From Bradyrhizobium sp. AUGA SZCCT0158 (lineage in GTDB: Bacteria > Pseudomonadota > Alphaproteobacteria > Rhizobiales > Xanthobacteraceae), in contig NZ_JAFCME010000007.1 in the NCBI RefSeq assembly GCF_018130065.1, positions 1 through 64,000 of the forward strand: a DNA stretch of 64,000 nucleotides, given 5' to 3'. The first letter of the stretch is position 1. Every line of letters begins with the position of its first letter. This document shows positions 8,537 to 17,594 of this stretch, one piece after another. The position numbers and the translations under genes are program-made. The notes under the pieces are model-generated. The model ran no database searches, was not told the DNA's origin, and saw nothing but the letters and a program-made list of their open reading frames with translations.

Positions 8537-9826
8537 ATGAGAGCGATCTTCGGGCGACTGCATCGCTGGGCCGGCCTTCTCACCGCCGGCTTTCTGTTTT
8601 TCTCGGGCATTACCGGCGCGATCATCTCGTGGGATCACGAGATTGACGACGCGCTCAACAAGCATCTGTTCGACGTGACCAGCAGCGGTCCGGCGATACC
8701 CTCCGTCGATCTCGTCAAGCTGATCGAGCAGCGAGACCCCCGCGCGCGCGTCATCCACATGTTCATGACGCCGGAAAAGGACCACTCGCTGTGGTTCTTC
8801 GTGCTGCCGCGGATCGATCCCGCCACCGGCAAGCGATTCAGCCTCGATTACAATCAGATCTTCCTCGATCCCAACACCGGCGCGGAGCTCGGGCGGCGCT
8901 ACTGGGGCGCGGTGTGGCCGGTGACGCGCGAGAACTTCGTCTCGTTCCTCTACAAGCTGCACTACACCATGCACATTCCGGAGTTCTGGGGCAGCGACCG
9001 CTGGGGCATGCGCGTGCTCGGCGTCATTGCCATCATCTGGACCATCGATTGCTTCGTCGGTTTCTATCTGACGCTGCCGTCGCGTCGCCGCGCCCGGGTG
9101 GGCCGCGCCGCTGCCGTCGAGCGCGAGCTCGGCCGCGGCTTCTGGGCGCGCTGGGCGCCGGCCTGGAAGGTCAAGACCTCGGGCAGCGCTTACCGGATCA
9201 ATTTCGACCTCCACCGCGCCTTCAGCCTGTGGACCTGGGCGCTGCTGTTCGTGATCGCCTTCACGGCGTTCTCGCTCAACCTGTATTTCGAGGTGTTCTC
9301 GCCGTTGATGAAGACGGTGTCGGACTACACCCCGACGCCCTATGAGCAGCGTCCGTACCGGCATCTCGACGATCCGATCGAACCCAGGGTCAGCTTTGCC
9401 GACATCGCCGCGCGTGCGGCCGCCGATGGCAAGGCCCGCGGCTGGACCACGCCGGTCGGCTCGATCAATTATGGCCCGGCGCACGGCGTCTATGCCGCGG
9501 CCTTCTTCCACCCCGGCGACGATCATGGCAGCGGCGGCGTCGGCCCGGCGCAGCTTTATTACGACAGCGAGGACGGACGGCCGATCGGCGCGCGACTGCC
9601 GTGGGTCGGCACCGCCGCCGACATCTTCGTGCAGGCGCAATTCCCCCTGCATTCCGGCCGTATCGTCGGGCTGCCCGGCCGCATCCTGATCTCGATCATG
9701 GGACTGGTGGTTGCGGCGCTGTCGGTGACCGGCGTCGTGATCTGGTGGCGCAAGCGCCGTGCCCGCGTCCGGGTGCGCCAGACCGCAACATCACGCCCTG
9801 GCGGACAGCTCGCACCCGCGGAATAG
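8537..9826 (+). CDS. PepSY-associated transmembrane protein (iron-uptake linked)
   Basis: A 429-aa inner-membrane protein with the PepSY_TM architecture: an N-terminal helix (RLHRWAGLLTAGFLFFSGITGAIISW), periplasmic PepSY segments, and further membrane helices near residues 150-180, 230-260 and 375-400, ending in an R-rich cytoplasmic tail. Conserved histidines (LHRW, KLHYTMHIP, LHRAFSLW, LHSGRI) are typical of this family, which is often linked to siderophore receptors and is proposed to reduce or release iron in the periplasm. It starts 26 bp after the siderophore receptor stop, so the two are probably co-transcribed and functionally linked. That link is inferred from context. Confidence 0.85.
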   Translation: MRAIFGRLHRWAGLLTAGFLFFSGITGAIISWDHEIDDALNKHLFDVTSSGPAIPSVDLVKLIEQRDPRARVIHMFMTPEKDHSLWFFVLPRIDPATGKRFSLDYNQIFLDPNTGAELGRRYWGAVWPVTRENFVSFLYKLHYTMHIPEFWGSDRWGMRVLGVIAIIWTIDCFVGFYLTLPSRRRARVGRAAAVERELGRGFWARWAPAWKVKTSGSAYRINFDLHRAFSLWTWALLFVIAFTAFSLNLYFEVFSPLMKTVSDYTPTPYEQRPYRHLDDPIEPRVSFADIAARAAADGKARGWTTPVGSINYGPAHGVYAAAFFHPGDDHGSGGVGPAQLYYDSEDGRPIGARLPWVGTAADIFVQAQFPLHSGRIVGLPGRILISIMGLVVAALSVTGVVIWWRKRRARVRVRQTATSRPGGQLAPAE

Positions 9827-9831
9827 CGCGG

Positions 9832-10674
9832 CTACCCGAGCTCAAAGGTCGTGACGCCGAACACCCGGTCCAGCCGCAACGGCGGAATCGCGCCGGTATA
9901 CATTCGCGCCGTCTCGAACACCGGCGTGAGCCCCAGATCCTGCGCCAACGCGACGGCGTCGCGGTTGATGGCGGGCACGTCGAGGAAGACCTCGCCGCCG
10001 CCCACATCGGCCAGCAAAGCCGACAGAATCGCCTCGGCCGTGGCGCGGTCGTCGGCGACCAGCGGGCCGATCTTGTGGCCCTGCCGGCATGGACGGATCA
10101 CGCCCCATCCGGCAAGCGCGCCATCGCGCAGCAGCGCGCGGCCGCTATGCCCGGGCGAACTGATCCAGGCGCGCAGGAACGCGGCGCGCGGCGCCGGAAA
10201 CACGGTCGCATCGTAGGCCTCCACGGCCGCCATCGGGATTTCGGCGAGCGCGACCATACCCGCCTGTCGCACAGGAGGGGCAGCGACGGTGCCGCCGTAA
10301 CGGACATTGGCATAGGCCAGTTCGAAGCCGGACCGCCGATAGTTTTGCTGCTGCGCCACCACGCCGTCGAGCCCGATCACGCGCGATCCCGCATGCGCGA
10401 TGGCCGCGTTCCATATCCGCAGACCGTAGCCGCGGCCGCGCAGATCCGCACGCACGATATAGAAACCGAGGAAGGAAAAATGATCGCTGTAATTGACGCA
10501 GGAGACGGTCGCGGCCGGCGCGCCATCGAGCTCGCCGATGAGGAAGCCCTGGGGATCGACGGTTGCGAAGCACGCGTCGTCGGTAAAGCCCGGGTTCCAG
10601 CCTTCGGCCGCCGCCCAATCGACGGCTATCGAGATTTCGTCGGGCTGCATCGGCCGGATGCGCAAATCATTCAT
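9832..10674 (-). CDS. GNAT family N-acetyltransferase
   Basis: A 280-aa protein whose N-terminal half (to about residue 130) is a GNAT fold, with LGFYIVRADLRGRGYGLRIW as the acetyl-CoA-binding motif A (R/Q-x-x-G-x-G/A). The C-terminal half resembles the YitH/HolE-type second acetyltransferase-like domain (GRALLRDGALAGWGVIRPC, FLDVPAINRDAVALAQDLGL). I chose the ATG at 10674; an upstream in-frame TTG at 10704 is less likely. The acetylated substrate is unknown. It is convergent with the PepSY gene, with only 5 bp between the two stop codons. Confidence 0.8.
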   Translation of the reverse strand: MNDLRIRPMQPDEISIAVDWAAAEGWNPGFTDDACFATVDPQGFLIGELDGAPAATVSCVNYSDHFSFLGFYIVRADLRGRGYGLRIWNAAIAHAGSRVIGLDGVVAQQQNYRRSGFELAYANVRYGGTVAAPPVRQAGMVALAEIPMAAVEAYDATVFPAPRAAFLRAWISSPGHSGRALLRDGALAGWGVIRPCRQGHKIGPLVADDRATAEAILSALLADVGGGEVFLDVPAINRDAVALAQDLGLTPVFETARMYTGAIPPLRLDRVFGVTTFELG

Positions 10675-10710
10675 GGCGGGCGATCGCTCGAATGGAATAG
10701 TCAACCGATA

Positions 10711-11403
10711 TCACAAATTATCATGCGAAAACGCGATGTCCGCAATAACAGGCAGATGATCTGAGCAACTCCTCGCCTTGTCATCGGTCCACGCGTTCAC
10801 GATCGTCCCGCTCGGCGTGGCGTAGATGCGGTCGAGACGCAGGATGGGAAGCCGGGACGGAAACGTCCGCAGGCGGGTTCGAACCGGACACCGCGCCGCC
10901 AGCGCCCGGCGCACCGACTTGAACCAGAACCAGTCGTTGAAGTCGCCGAGGACGATGGTCCGGGGCGCATTCACCAGCGCGGCGAGCGCCTGCGCCTGCG
11001 CATAACGCTCGTGCATGGAGAGGCCAAGATGGGTCGCCACCACAGTCACTTCGCCGATCGGCGTAAGGATGCGCGCAGAGATCGCCCGGCGCGGTTCCCT
11101 CTCCTGATAGGAGACGTCCGTCACTGTGGGTTCGCAGGCGAAGGGCCATTGGCTCAGCAGGGTCTGCCCATAGTGACCGTCCTGCGCGACGATCGAGCGG
11201 GCCTCCACACGATGCTCGCCGACGGCGTCCGCCAGCCGTCCGAAAACATCGTCGGAACGTCCGCGCGAGTCGACCTCCTGCAGCGCGACGACGTCAGGCG
11301 ACCATCTCTCGATGACCGAACAGACGCCTTCAAGGTCGAAATCGGGATTGAGATTGAACGTGCCGTGCACGTTCCATGTCATGACGCGCAGCGTACCCGT
11401 CAC
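10711..11403 (-). CDS. endonuclease/exonuclease/phosphatase (EEP) family protein
   Basis: A 230-aa hydrolase of the EEP superfamily (DNase I, sphingomyelinase, inositol phosphatase). All the signature motifs are visible: MTWNVHG, ALQEVDS, ATHLGLS, VLGDFNDW and a final CSDHLPV, giving the metal-binding Asn/Glu and the catalytic His/Asp pairs. The open frame extends upstream to 12078, but that part is only the other frame of the preceding gene. The GTG at 11403 overlaps the TGA of the phospholipase D gene in a GTGA overlap, so the two are probably translationally coupled. Together they may act on phospholipids or phosphodiesters at the membrane (inference). No signal peptide, so cytosolic. Confidence 0.85.
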   Translation of the reverse strand: MTGTLRVMTWNVHGTFNLNPDFDLEGVCSVIERWSPDVVALQEVDSRGRSDDVFGRLADAVGEHRVEARSIVAQDGHYGQTLLSQWPFACEPTVTDVSYQEREPRRAISARILTPIGEVTVVATHLGLSMHERYAQAQALAALVNAPRTIVLGDFNDWFWFKSVRRALAARCPVRTRLRTFPSRLPILRLDRIYATPSGTIVNAWTDDKARSCSDHLPVIADIAFSHDNL

Positions 11404-13433
11404 GTGCGCCGACCGCTCAGCCAGGTCACCAGGAACTGGACCGCGAGACAAACCGCGATCCACAGCACGATGGTCAGGCCGAGCGGCACGATGTTCGACC
11501 ATGAGGCATTCCTGGCGAAGTCCGCGATCTGCGCGCCCAGCGCGGCCATCATAATGATGCCCGGCGCCATTCCAAGCAGGGTTCCGATCAGAAAGTCGCT
11601 CAGTCGGAGCTGGCTCGCGCCGGCCAGAAGGTTGACCAGCGTAAATGGAGCGATCGGGACCATCCGGATCATCGCCACCGCGACAACACCCCGGCCGGCG
11701 ACGCGTTTCTGTACGCGCAAGGCGCGAGCGCCGAGTACCGCCTGAAGGCGTTTGTGACCCATGAGACGGCCAATCATGAACAACAGCAGTGAGCTCAAGA
11801 GGACCCCGACGGTGGCGCTGAGGGCACCGATCCAGGGCCCCAGCGCCGCCGCCGTCGCGGCAATCAGGACGATCACCGGAAATACCACCAGCCCGCCCAG
11901 CACAAACAGCGCAACCGCATACAGCGGTGCGAATGCCGACTGCGCGTGCTGCGAAATCAGCGAGGCTACGTATCCGAGATCGGTGTAGCTGCTCAGCGGC
12001 GTATAGCGCCAGGCAAGGGCCAGCCCCGCCAGCGCGACCGCAGTGCCGGCCGCCGCCATCACGGTACGCCCGTTCCACATCCGCCGTGCGGTGCGCTGAA
12101 GGTTGAGCGGATGCCTGGGATCCGCGATCGGCTGCACGATGCCGATCAGCGCCGGCGCATGTTCAAAATCGATCGGCACCAGCGCCCTGCCCGCGCCACT
12201 CGCCGCATGGCGTTCGATAAATCCGAACAGGTCGTCCTCGTTATCAGCGATCACAGCTTCTTCAAGCCCGCAAAAGTGCCCGATCAACCGGCGCCGCAGG
12301 CGGCGGATGAAATCGCGGTGACGTTCGGACGTCGCCTCGAACGCCAGGTCGCATTCGGTATCCGCCCCCATCGAGCGGTTGTTGATGTTGGCGGAGCCGA
12401 CGCGGAGAAAGCCGTCGTCGACGATCATGACCTTGCTGTGCACCATCACCGCCGCGGATGATTTCTCATCGGCGACCGACGGATAGAGGATACGAAGACG
12501 ATCGGTGACGCCGGCGGCAACGAACGGATCGAGAAAGCCTCCGCGGCCGCCTTGCATCGCCTGGGATTCGAACCAAGACGAATGTCCCTTCGGAGTCACG
12601 ATGAGAACACGCAGCGCGGGAACGTCCACCATCCGCCGCGCCAGCGAACGCGCGATCTCGTTCGCGCTGGTGAACTGGTTCTCGATATAGATGAAGCGGT
12701 TCGCCGCGTTGATCGAGGCCTCGAACAACCGGGCGACCTCATCTATTTCCTCGCAGGTCTCGGTTTTCGGTTCGGTTCTCGCGATGCCGGCCGTAATCGC
12801 CCGCGCCTGCGCCGGTACGGATGCCGGCCAATGGTCGCCTGCGACGGGCAGCAAAGGTTCGCTGGTGCAGCCGGCCGCCGTCCACCTCGCCACTGCGATT
12901 TCGCCGAGCGCGGCAGCCGCCGATCCCTCGACCATGCACTGGACATCGTGGAATGGCGGGTAAGGCTTGCCGTCGGGATCGCGGCGCAACGGATGATCGA
13001 GACAGTGCTCGCTGGTGTCCCACCTGCGGATCGTGAGGTCGAGGCCGCCGACGAAGGCGATCGCATTGTCGACCACGACGATCTTCTGATGCTGGGCGGA
13101 GCCCAGCGGCAGACAGGCATCCAGGCAGAAGCAAAGCCGTCCGTCACATCCGGAAGTGAATTTCTTGGCGGAATTCCATTCGCGCTCCGAGGCATATAGC
13201 GCCGCGAAATCCCAGGTCAGGATGTTGATGCGCAGCGCCGGCTTGCTCTGCAGCAAGGCCTTCAGGAAGGCGCCGAGCCTGACCGGCAAGCCATCTTCGG
13301 CCCGGCCTGACGGCCCCACCAGGTCGGTCTCGCTGTGCATATCCCAGCCGACGATATAGACCTGCCGCTCCGCGTGAAGCAGCACGTCCCGCAGGGCCGC
13401 GAAATATTCGGCCGCGTCGTTCAGCACCGCCAC
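11400..13433 (-). CDS. phospholipase D-like protein fused to a VTT (DedA-like) membrane domain
   Basis: A fusion of two modules. The N-terminal two thirds is a PLD-superfamily phosphodiesterase with two HKD motifs: HQKIVVVD at residues 115-122 and VHSKVMIVDD near 340, followed by GSANINNRSMG. The C-terminal 200 residues form a multi-helix VTT/SNARE-associated membrane domain (VLFVLGG.., then a loop with MIRMVPIAPFTLVNLLAG). Related PLD-VTT proteins are annotated as cardiolipin-synthase-like. The given start is GTG at 13433, but the frame stays open upstream to 13502, and an in-frame CTG at 13499 has a better ribosome site (GAGG with a 6-base spacer), adding 22 residues including ILVPGQTIWKKGE. 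The true protein is probably 699 aa. It is coupled to the EEP gene downstream. Confidence 0.87.
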   Translation of the reverse strand: MAVLNDAAEYFAALRDVLLHAERQVYIVGWDMHSETDLVGPSGRAEDGLPVRLGAFLKALLQSKPALRINILTWDFAALYASEREWNSAKKFTSGCDGRLCFCLDACLPLGSAQHQKIVVVDNAIAFVGGLDLTIRRWDTSEHCLDHPLRRDPDGKPYPPFHDVQCMVEGSAAAALGEIAVARWTAAGCTSEPLLPVAGDHWPASVPAQARAITAGIARTEPKTETCEEIDEVARLFEASINAANRFIYIENQFTSANEIARSLARRMVDVPALRVLIVTPKGHSSWFESQAMQGGRGGFLDPFVAAGVTDRLRILYPSVADEKSSAAVMVHSKVMIVDDGFLRVGSANINNRSMGADTECDLAFEATSERHRDFIRRLRRRLIGHFCGLEEAVIADNEDDLFGFIERHAASGAGRALVPIDFEHAPALIGIVQPIADPRHPLNLQRTARRMWNGRTVMAAAGTAVALAGLALAWRYTPLSSYTDLGYVASLISQHAQSAFAPLYAVALFVLGGLVVFPVIVLIAATAAALGPWIGALSATVGVLLSSLLLFMIGRLMGHKRLQAVLGARALRVQKRVAGRGVVAVAMIRMVPIAPFTLVNLLAGASQLRLSDFLIGTLLGMAPGIIMMAALGAQIADFARNASWSNIVPLGLTIVLWIAVCLAVQFLVTWLSGRRT

Positions 13434-13639
13434 CCGGCTTGCTTCGCCCTTTTTCCAGATGGTCTGGCCAGGGACGAGAATCGATGCACGTTGAAGCAGT
13501 TGTCACCTCTGCGGAACGAGTACATATCCCATTCAAACGCCCGGGAACTGGCTGAGTTCCTTCCGGCAATGGGCGAGGGATCATTGCGAACAAAGCGAGA
13601 ATCAGTGACCGTTGATTCGCTCCTGGGGACGAACCATTC

Positions 13640-15700
13640 GTGTCAATCGCCGCTGCCTATCTCGACAATCTCAATCCGGAACAGCGCCGCGCGGTCGAGC
13701 ATGGCGCGATCGGACCGGGCCCCTTCGCGCCCTTGCTGGTGATTGCCGGAGCCGGATCCGGCAAGACCAACACGCTTGCGCATCGCGTGGCCCATCTGAT
13801 CGTCAGCGGCGCCGACCCCCGCCGCATTCTTCTGATGACGTTTTCACGCCGCGCCGCGTCCGAAATGACCAGGCGCGTTGAACGGATCGCGCGGAAGGTG
13901 ATGGGTGACAACGCCGGCATCATGACCGATGCCCTGGCCTGGGCGGGCACCTTCCACGGCATCGGCGCGCGTCTGCTTCGTGAATACTCCGATCAGATCG
14001 GCCTCAACCCCGCCTTCACGATCCACGACCGCGAAGACTCCGCCGACCTCATGAATCTGGTCCGGCATGATCTCGGCTTCTCCAAGACCGAAAACCGTTT
14101 CCCGACCAAGGGTACGTGTCTTGCGATCTACTCGCGATGCGTCAACGCCGAAGCGCCGATCGAGCAGGTTTTGGGGGCATCGTTCCCCTGGTGCGCAGGG
14201 TGGGCCGCCGAACTGAAAGAGCTGTTCGCCGGCTATGTCGAGGCCAAGCAGCGCCAGAACGTGCTGGATTATGACGATCTCCTGCTCTACTGGTCGCAGA
14301 CCATGAACGAGCCTGAAATCGCCGACGATATCGGCGGCCGCTTCGACCATGTCCTGGTCGATGAATACCAGGACACCAACCGTCTGCAGTCGTCCATTCT
14401 GTTGGCACTCAAGCCCGGCGGCCACGGCCTCACGGTCGTCGGCGACGATGCGCAGGCGATCTATTCATTCCGCGCTGCGACCGTGCGCAACATCCTCGAC
14501 TTCCCCACGCAATTCTCGCCACCGGCCAGCATCATCACTCTTGACCGCAACTATCGGTCGACACAGGCCATTCTGGCCGCAGCCAACGGCGTGATCGATC
14601 TGGCGCGCGAGCGCTTCACCAAGAATCTATGGACCGACCGGAGTTCGGGCACGAGACCTCAACTCGTCACGGTGCGCGACGAAGCCGACCAGGCGCGCTG
14701 CATCGTGGAACGCGTCCTGGAGAACCGGGAGTCCGGCGCGCGCCTGAAGGAGCAAGCCGTCCTGTTCCGGACATCCAGCCATAGCGGTCCGCTGGAAGTC
14801 GAGTTGACCCGGCGCAACATCCCGTTCGTCAAATTTGGCGGTTTGAAATTCCTCGACGCCGCCCACGTCAAGGACATGCTGGCGCTGCTGCGCTTCGTCG
14901 AGAACCCGCGCGACCGTGTGGCCGGCTTCCGCCTGATGCACCTGATCCCGGGCGTCGGCCCCGCCTCGGCGCAGCGCGTGCTTGATCATATGGCTGACGA
15001 TCTCGAACCGATCGCAGCTCTCGCCCGGGCGCCGATCCCGCCCCGCGCCGGCGAGGACTGGAAGACATTCATTGCTGCCATTGCGGACCTGCGTCATTCA
15101 AACTGGCCGGCCGATCTCGAACGCGCCCGTTCGTGGTACGAGCCGCACCTCGACCGCATTCACGAGGATGCCGAAACCCGCCGGGCCGACCTCGTCCAGC
15201 TTGAACAAATCGCGAGCGGATATGCGTCCCGTGAACGCTTCCTCACCGAACTGACGCTCGATCCGCCGGACGCCACCAGCGACCAGGCCGGCGTTCCCCT
15301 GCTCGACGAGGACTATTTGATCCTGTCGACGATCCACTCCGCCAAGGGCCAGGAGTGGAAATCGGTGTACGTGCTCAATGTGGTCGACGGCTGCATGCCC
15401 TCCGACCTCGGTACCGGAACGACGGCTGAGATCGAAGAAGAACGACGGCTGCTTTACGTCGCCATGACCCGGGCCAAGGACGATCTGCATCTTGTCGTCC
15501 CGCAGCGTTTCTTCACGCACGGGCAGCACGCGAAGGGCGACCGCCACGTCTATGCGTCGAGAACCCGTTTCATTCCCGATCGCCTGCTCGCCCTGTTCGA
15601 CAAGACGATTTGGCCGCTCGCGGTGGCGGGAGGCGATCGGCCCGCGAGCAATGGTCCGCGCATTGATGTCGGTGCACGCATGCGCGGGATGTGGCGCTAG
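13640..15700 (+). CDS. UvrD/Rep-family ATP-dependent DNA helicase
   Basis: A 686-aa superfamily 1A helicase, 3'-5' type. Motifs appear in order: Q-motif LNPEQRRAV (about 11-19), Walker A IAGAGSGKTNTLAHRVA (about 35-50), motif Ia LLMTFSRRAASEM, motif II VLVDEYQDTN, motif III VVGDDAQAIYSFRAA, motif IV LDRNYRSTQAIL, motif V STIHSAKGQEW and motif VI LLYVAMTRAKDDL. The start is a GTG. The protein is slightly short of E. coli UvrD (720 aa) and lacks its C-terminal extension, so it is a UvrD-like paralogue, not necessarily the mismatch-repair enzyme. It is divergent from the PLD gene, with a shared promoter region of about 140 bp. Confidence 0.92.
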   Translation: MSIAAAYLDNLNPEQRRAVEHGAIGPGPFAPLLVIAGAGSGKTNTLAHRVAHLIVSGADPRRILLMTFSRRAASEMTRRVERIARKVMGDNAGIMTDALAWAGTFHGIGARLLREYSDQIGLNPAFTIHDREDSADLMNLVRHDLGFSKTENRFPTKGTCLAIYSRCVNAEAPIEQVLGASFPWCAGWAAELKELFAGYVEAKQRQNVLDYDDLLLYWSQTMNEPEIADDIGGRFDHVLVDEYQDTNRLQSSILLALKPGGHGLTVVGDDAQAIYSFRAATVRNILDFPTQFSPPASIITLDRNYRSTQAILAAANGVIDLARERFTKNLWTDRSSGTRPQLVTVRDEADQARCIVERVLENRESGARLKEQAVLFRTSSHSGPLEVELTRRNIPFVKFGGLKFLDAAHVKDMLALLRFVENPRDRVAGFRLMHLIPGVGPASAQRVLDHMADDLEPIAALARAPIPPRAGEDWKTFIAAIADLRHSNWPADLERARSWYEPHLDRIHEDAETRRADLVQLEQIASGYASRERFLTELTLDPPDATSDQAGVPLLDEDYLILSTIHSAKGQEWKSVYVLNVVDGCMPSDLGTGTTAEIEEERRLLYVAMTRAKDDLHLVVPQRFFTHGQHAKGDRHVYASRTRFIPDRLLALFDKTIWPLAVAGGDRPASNGPRIDVGARMRGMWR

Positions 15701-15872
15701 TCCGCTGGGCATCTGCCGATGAGATGAGCAGTTCGCGGAGCTGCGCTGGTTCCAATTGTCTTATGTTTGCAACAGGTGCGGCGAAAATTTCCTGCGACAC
15801 AATCGCGCCGCACGAAAATCCAAATTGAAAACGCAACTGATCCCCGATCGACGCAAATCAGGGGACAACTGA

Positions 15873-16109
15873 ATGCGACATGAACGAAATCGGATGAATG
15901 GCGATGGGGAACCGGGTGGCTACAATTTCTTCTTTCAGATCGCGAATGACGGTGAACGTCGGGCCTGCTGCGTCAAGGTCGACGCGCCAAGCATGCAGGA
16001 GGCGTCGGTTCTGTTCCGCGAGAAATGGCCCGTCATCGAATCGATGGCGCGCGACGGCATCAAGGACGGGGTGATCGAGGACGGCGTGATTACGCTCGTG
16101 ATGCCGTAA
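15873..16109 (+). CDS. small hypothetical protein (78 aa)
   Basis: I do not recognise this small acidic protein as a named family. It starts with ATG at 15873; a second ATG at 15894 is also possible. The sequence has a compact alpha/beta look: GGYNFFFQIANDGERRACCVKVDAPSM, then EASVLFREKWPVIESMA, then a repeated IKDGVIEDGVITLVMP end. Codon use is like that of neighbouring genes. It lies between the helicase and a palindromic repeat and shows no link to either. Confidence 0.6.
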   Translation: MRHERNRMNGDGEPGGYNFFFQIANDGERRACCVKVDAPSMQEASVLFREKWPVIESMARDGIKDGVIEDGVITLVMP

Positions 16110-16125
16110 CCAGAAGCGTCAGATC

Positions 16126-16240
16126 GTAGGGTGGGTTAGGCGAAGCCGTAACCCACCGTGAACGTGGCAACAAAAGAGGTGGGTTACGCTTCCGCCTTCG
16201 CTCTTCGAGCTACGGCGGACAAGTCGCTAACCCACCCTAC
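16126..16240. repeat. palindromic intergenic repeat, GTAGGGTGGGTTAG type
   Basis: About 115 bp bounded by inverted ends GTAGGGTGGGTTAG and CTAACCCACCCTAC, with a second internal inverted pair (GTAACCCACC / GGTGGGTTAC). The element is non-coding and can fold into a long cruciform or stem-loop. A diverged relative with GGCGGATTAG cores is at 46803-46931. Confidence 0.8.
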
Positions 16241-16249
16241 GAAGCAACG

Positions 16250-17422
16250 CTACAGCACCTTCCGCTTCGCCAGATTTCGCATCAATTCGCCGATGCCAAA
16301 GGTCCAGGGCTCGCATTCGTCGCTGGTGCGCATGCGGTTGACAAGCTTGCCTAGCTGGGGCGCGGAGATCGTGACGATGTCGTCGCGCTTGTGGGTAAAG
16401 CCCTCGCCCGGTGCATCGCGGTCTTTCACGGGTGCGAACATCGTGCCGAGGAACAGCGCAAAACCATCAGGGTATTGATGCACGGGCCCGATGGTTTGCG
16501 CGACGAGGTCGGTGGGGTCGCGGCTGATCTTGCTGATCGAGGAATGGCCGTCGAGGACAAAACCGTCCTGTCCGTTCACGGTCAGCCCGACATCCATTTT
16601 TCTGACGTCATCGAGCGAAAAACCGTTGTCGAACAGCCGCAGCAGCGGGCCAACCGCGCAGGAGGCGTTGTTGTCCTTGGCTTTCGACAACAGCAGCGCC
16701 GAGCGCCCCTCGAAGTCGCGCAGATTGACGTCGTTGCCGAGCATCGCGCCGACGATCGTGCCGCGGCTCGACACCACAAGCACGACTTCCGGCTCCGGAT
16801 TGTTCCAGGTCGATTTCGGATGCAGGCCGGCGTCCATGCCGGTGCCGACGGAAGACATCGTCGGCGCCTTGGTGAACACTTCGGCGTCGGGACCGATGCC
16901 GACTTCCAGGTACTGGCTCCAGGCGTTCTGCTCGATCAGCACCGCCTTCAGCTTCATCGCTTCGCCTGAGCCGGGCTTGAGTTTTGAAAGGTCGTCGCCG
17001 ACCAGCCGCACCACTTCCTTGCGGATTGCGTCCGCCGAGGCCGGATTGCCGCGCGCCCGCTCCTCGATCACGCGCTCCAGCATCGAGATCGCGAACGTGA
17101 CTCCCGCGGCTTTCAGGACCTGCAGGTCGAGCGGCGCCAGCAGCCAGGGCTTTGCCCGGTCACGCCGATCGGGCGGCGTGTTGGCGACGATGCTTTCGAG
17201 GTCACCGATCCGCGTCCCCGCGGTGCCGCGCAGCGCCTCCGCGGGGTTGGCCTCGTCGCACAGCGCACTGACGGTGGAGAACCGTGCACTGACGTCGAAG
17301 ACGCCGTCGTTGCGGACGGCGACCACAGCCGGGCCTGCGAGATCAGGCATCCAGACCCGCCCCACCAGCGTGCCATCAGCGCCGTCTTCCGGCAGGACGT
17401 CTCTTGCGGTCAGTGTGATCAT
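16250..17422 (-). CDS. fumarylacetoacetate hydrolase (FAH) family protein
   Basis: A 390-aa FAH-fold enzyme. The C-terminal half holds the metal-binding signature, with the acidic pair in NNPEPEVVLVV, then MLGNDVNLRDFEGRSALLLSKAKDNNASCAVGP. The N-terminal 130 residues form a smaller cap. This longer FAH subgroup is often annotated as a 2-keto-3-deoxy-sugar-acid (AraD1-like) dehydratase, but FAH members also hydrolyse diketo acids and decarboxylate oxaloacetate, so the substrate is open. It lies downstream of a zinc dehydrogenase on the same strand, separated by a palindromic repeat, which would fit a sugar-acid pathway (inference). Repeats flank both ends. Confidence 0.8.
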   Translation of the reverse strand: MITLTARDVLPEDGADGTLVGRVWMPDLAGPAVVAVRNDGVFDVSARFSTVSALCDEANPAEALRGTAGTRIGDLESIVANTPPDRRDRAKPWLLAPLDLQVLKAAGVTFAISMLERVIEERARGNPASADAIRKEVVRLVGDDLSKLKPGSGEAMKLKAVLIEQNAWSQYLEVGIGPDAEVFTKAPTMSSVGTGMDAGLHPKSTWNNPEPEVVLVVSSRGTIVGAMLGNDVNLRDFEGRSALLLSKAKDNNASCAVGPLLRLFDNGFSLDDVRKMDVGLTVNGQDGFVLDGHSSISKISRDPTDLVAQTIGPVHQYPDGFALFLGTMFAPVKDRDAPGEGFTHKRDDIVTISAPQLGKLVNRMRTSDECEPWTFGIGELMRNLAKRKVL

Positions 17423-17444
17423 TTCCTGGCTCCCTCTATCTATT

Positions 17445-17587
17445 CGTCGTCCCGGCGAACGCCGGGACCCATAATCCCGGTCATCTGTTGTTGAAAAAGT
17501 CGTCGCCCAGTCTGCTCAACAATTTCCGCTGCGGCGTATGGGTCCCCCGATGTGCAATTGCACATCTGAGCTCAAGGCCGGGACGAC
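17445..17587. repeat. palindromic intergenic repeat, GTCGTCCCGGC type
   Basis: A 143-bp non-coding stretch with inverted ends (GTCGTCCCGGC... and ...GCCGGGACGAC) and an inner CGGCGAACGCCG hairpin. A further inner pair is GGGACCCATA / GTATGGGTCCC, and a TGCAATTGCA palindrome is near 17550. It sits between two co-oriented genes and could act as a transcript-processing or attenuation element. Confidence 0.75.
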
Positions 17588-17594
17588 ATAAGAT

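Noticed and set aside
6343..8625. A 760-codon open frame opposite the siderophore receptor
   Set aside because: Frame shadow of a clear TonB-dependent receptor; no recognisable domain.
11404..12078. Upstream extension of the EEP-family gene
   Set aside because: That part is the alternative frame of the VTT domain of the PLD gene. EEP motifs begin only after the GTG at 11403.
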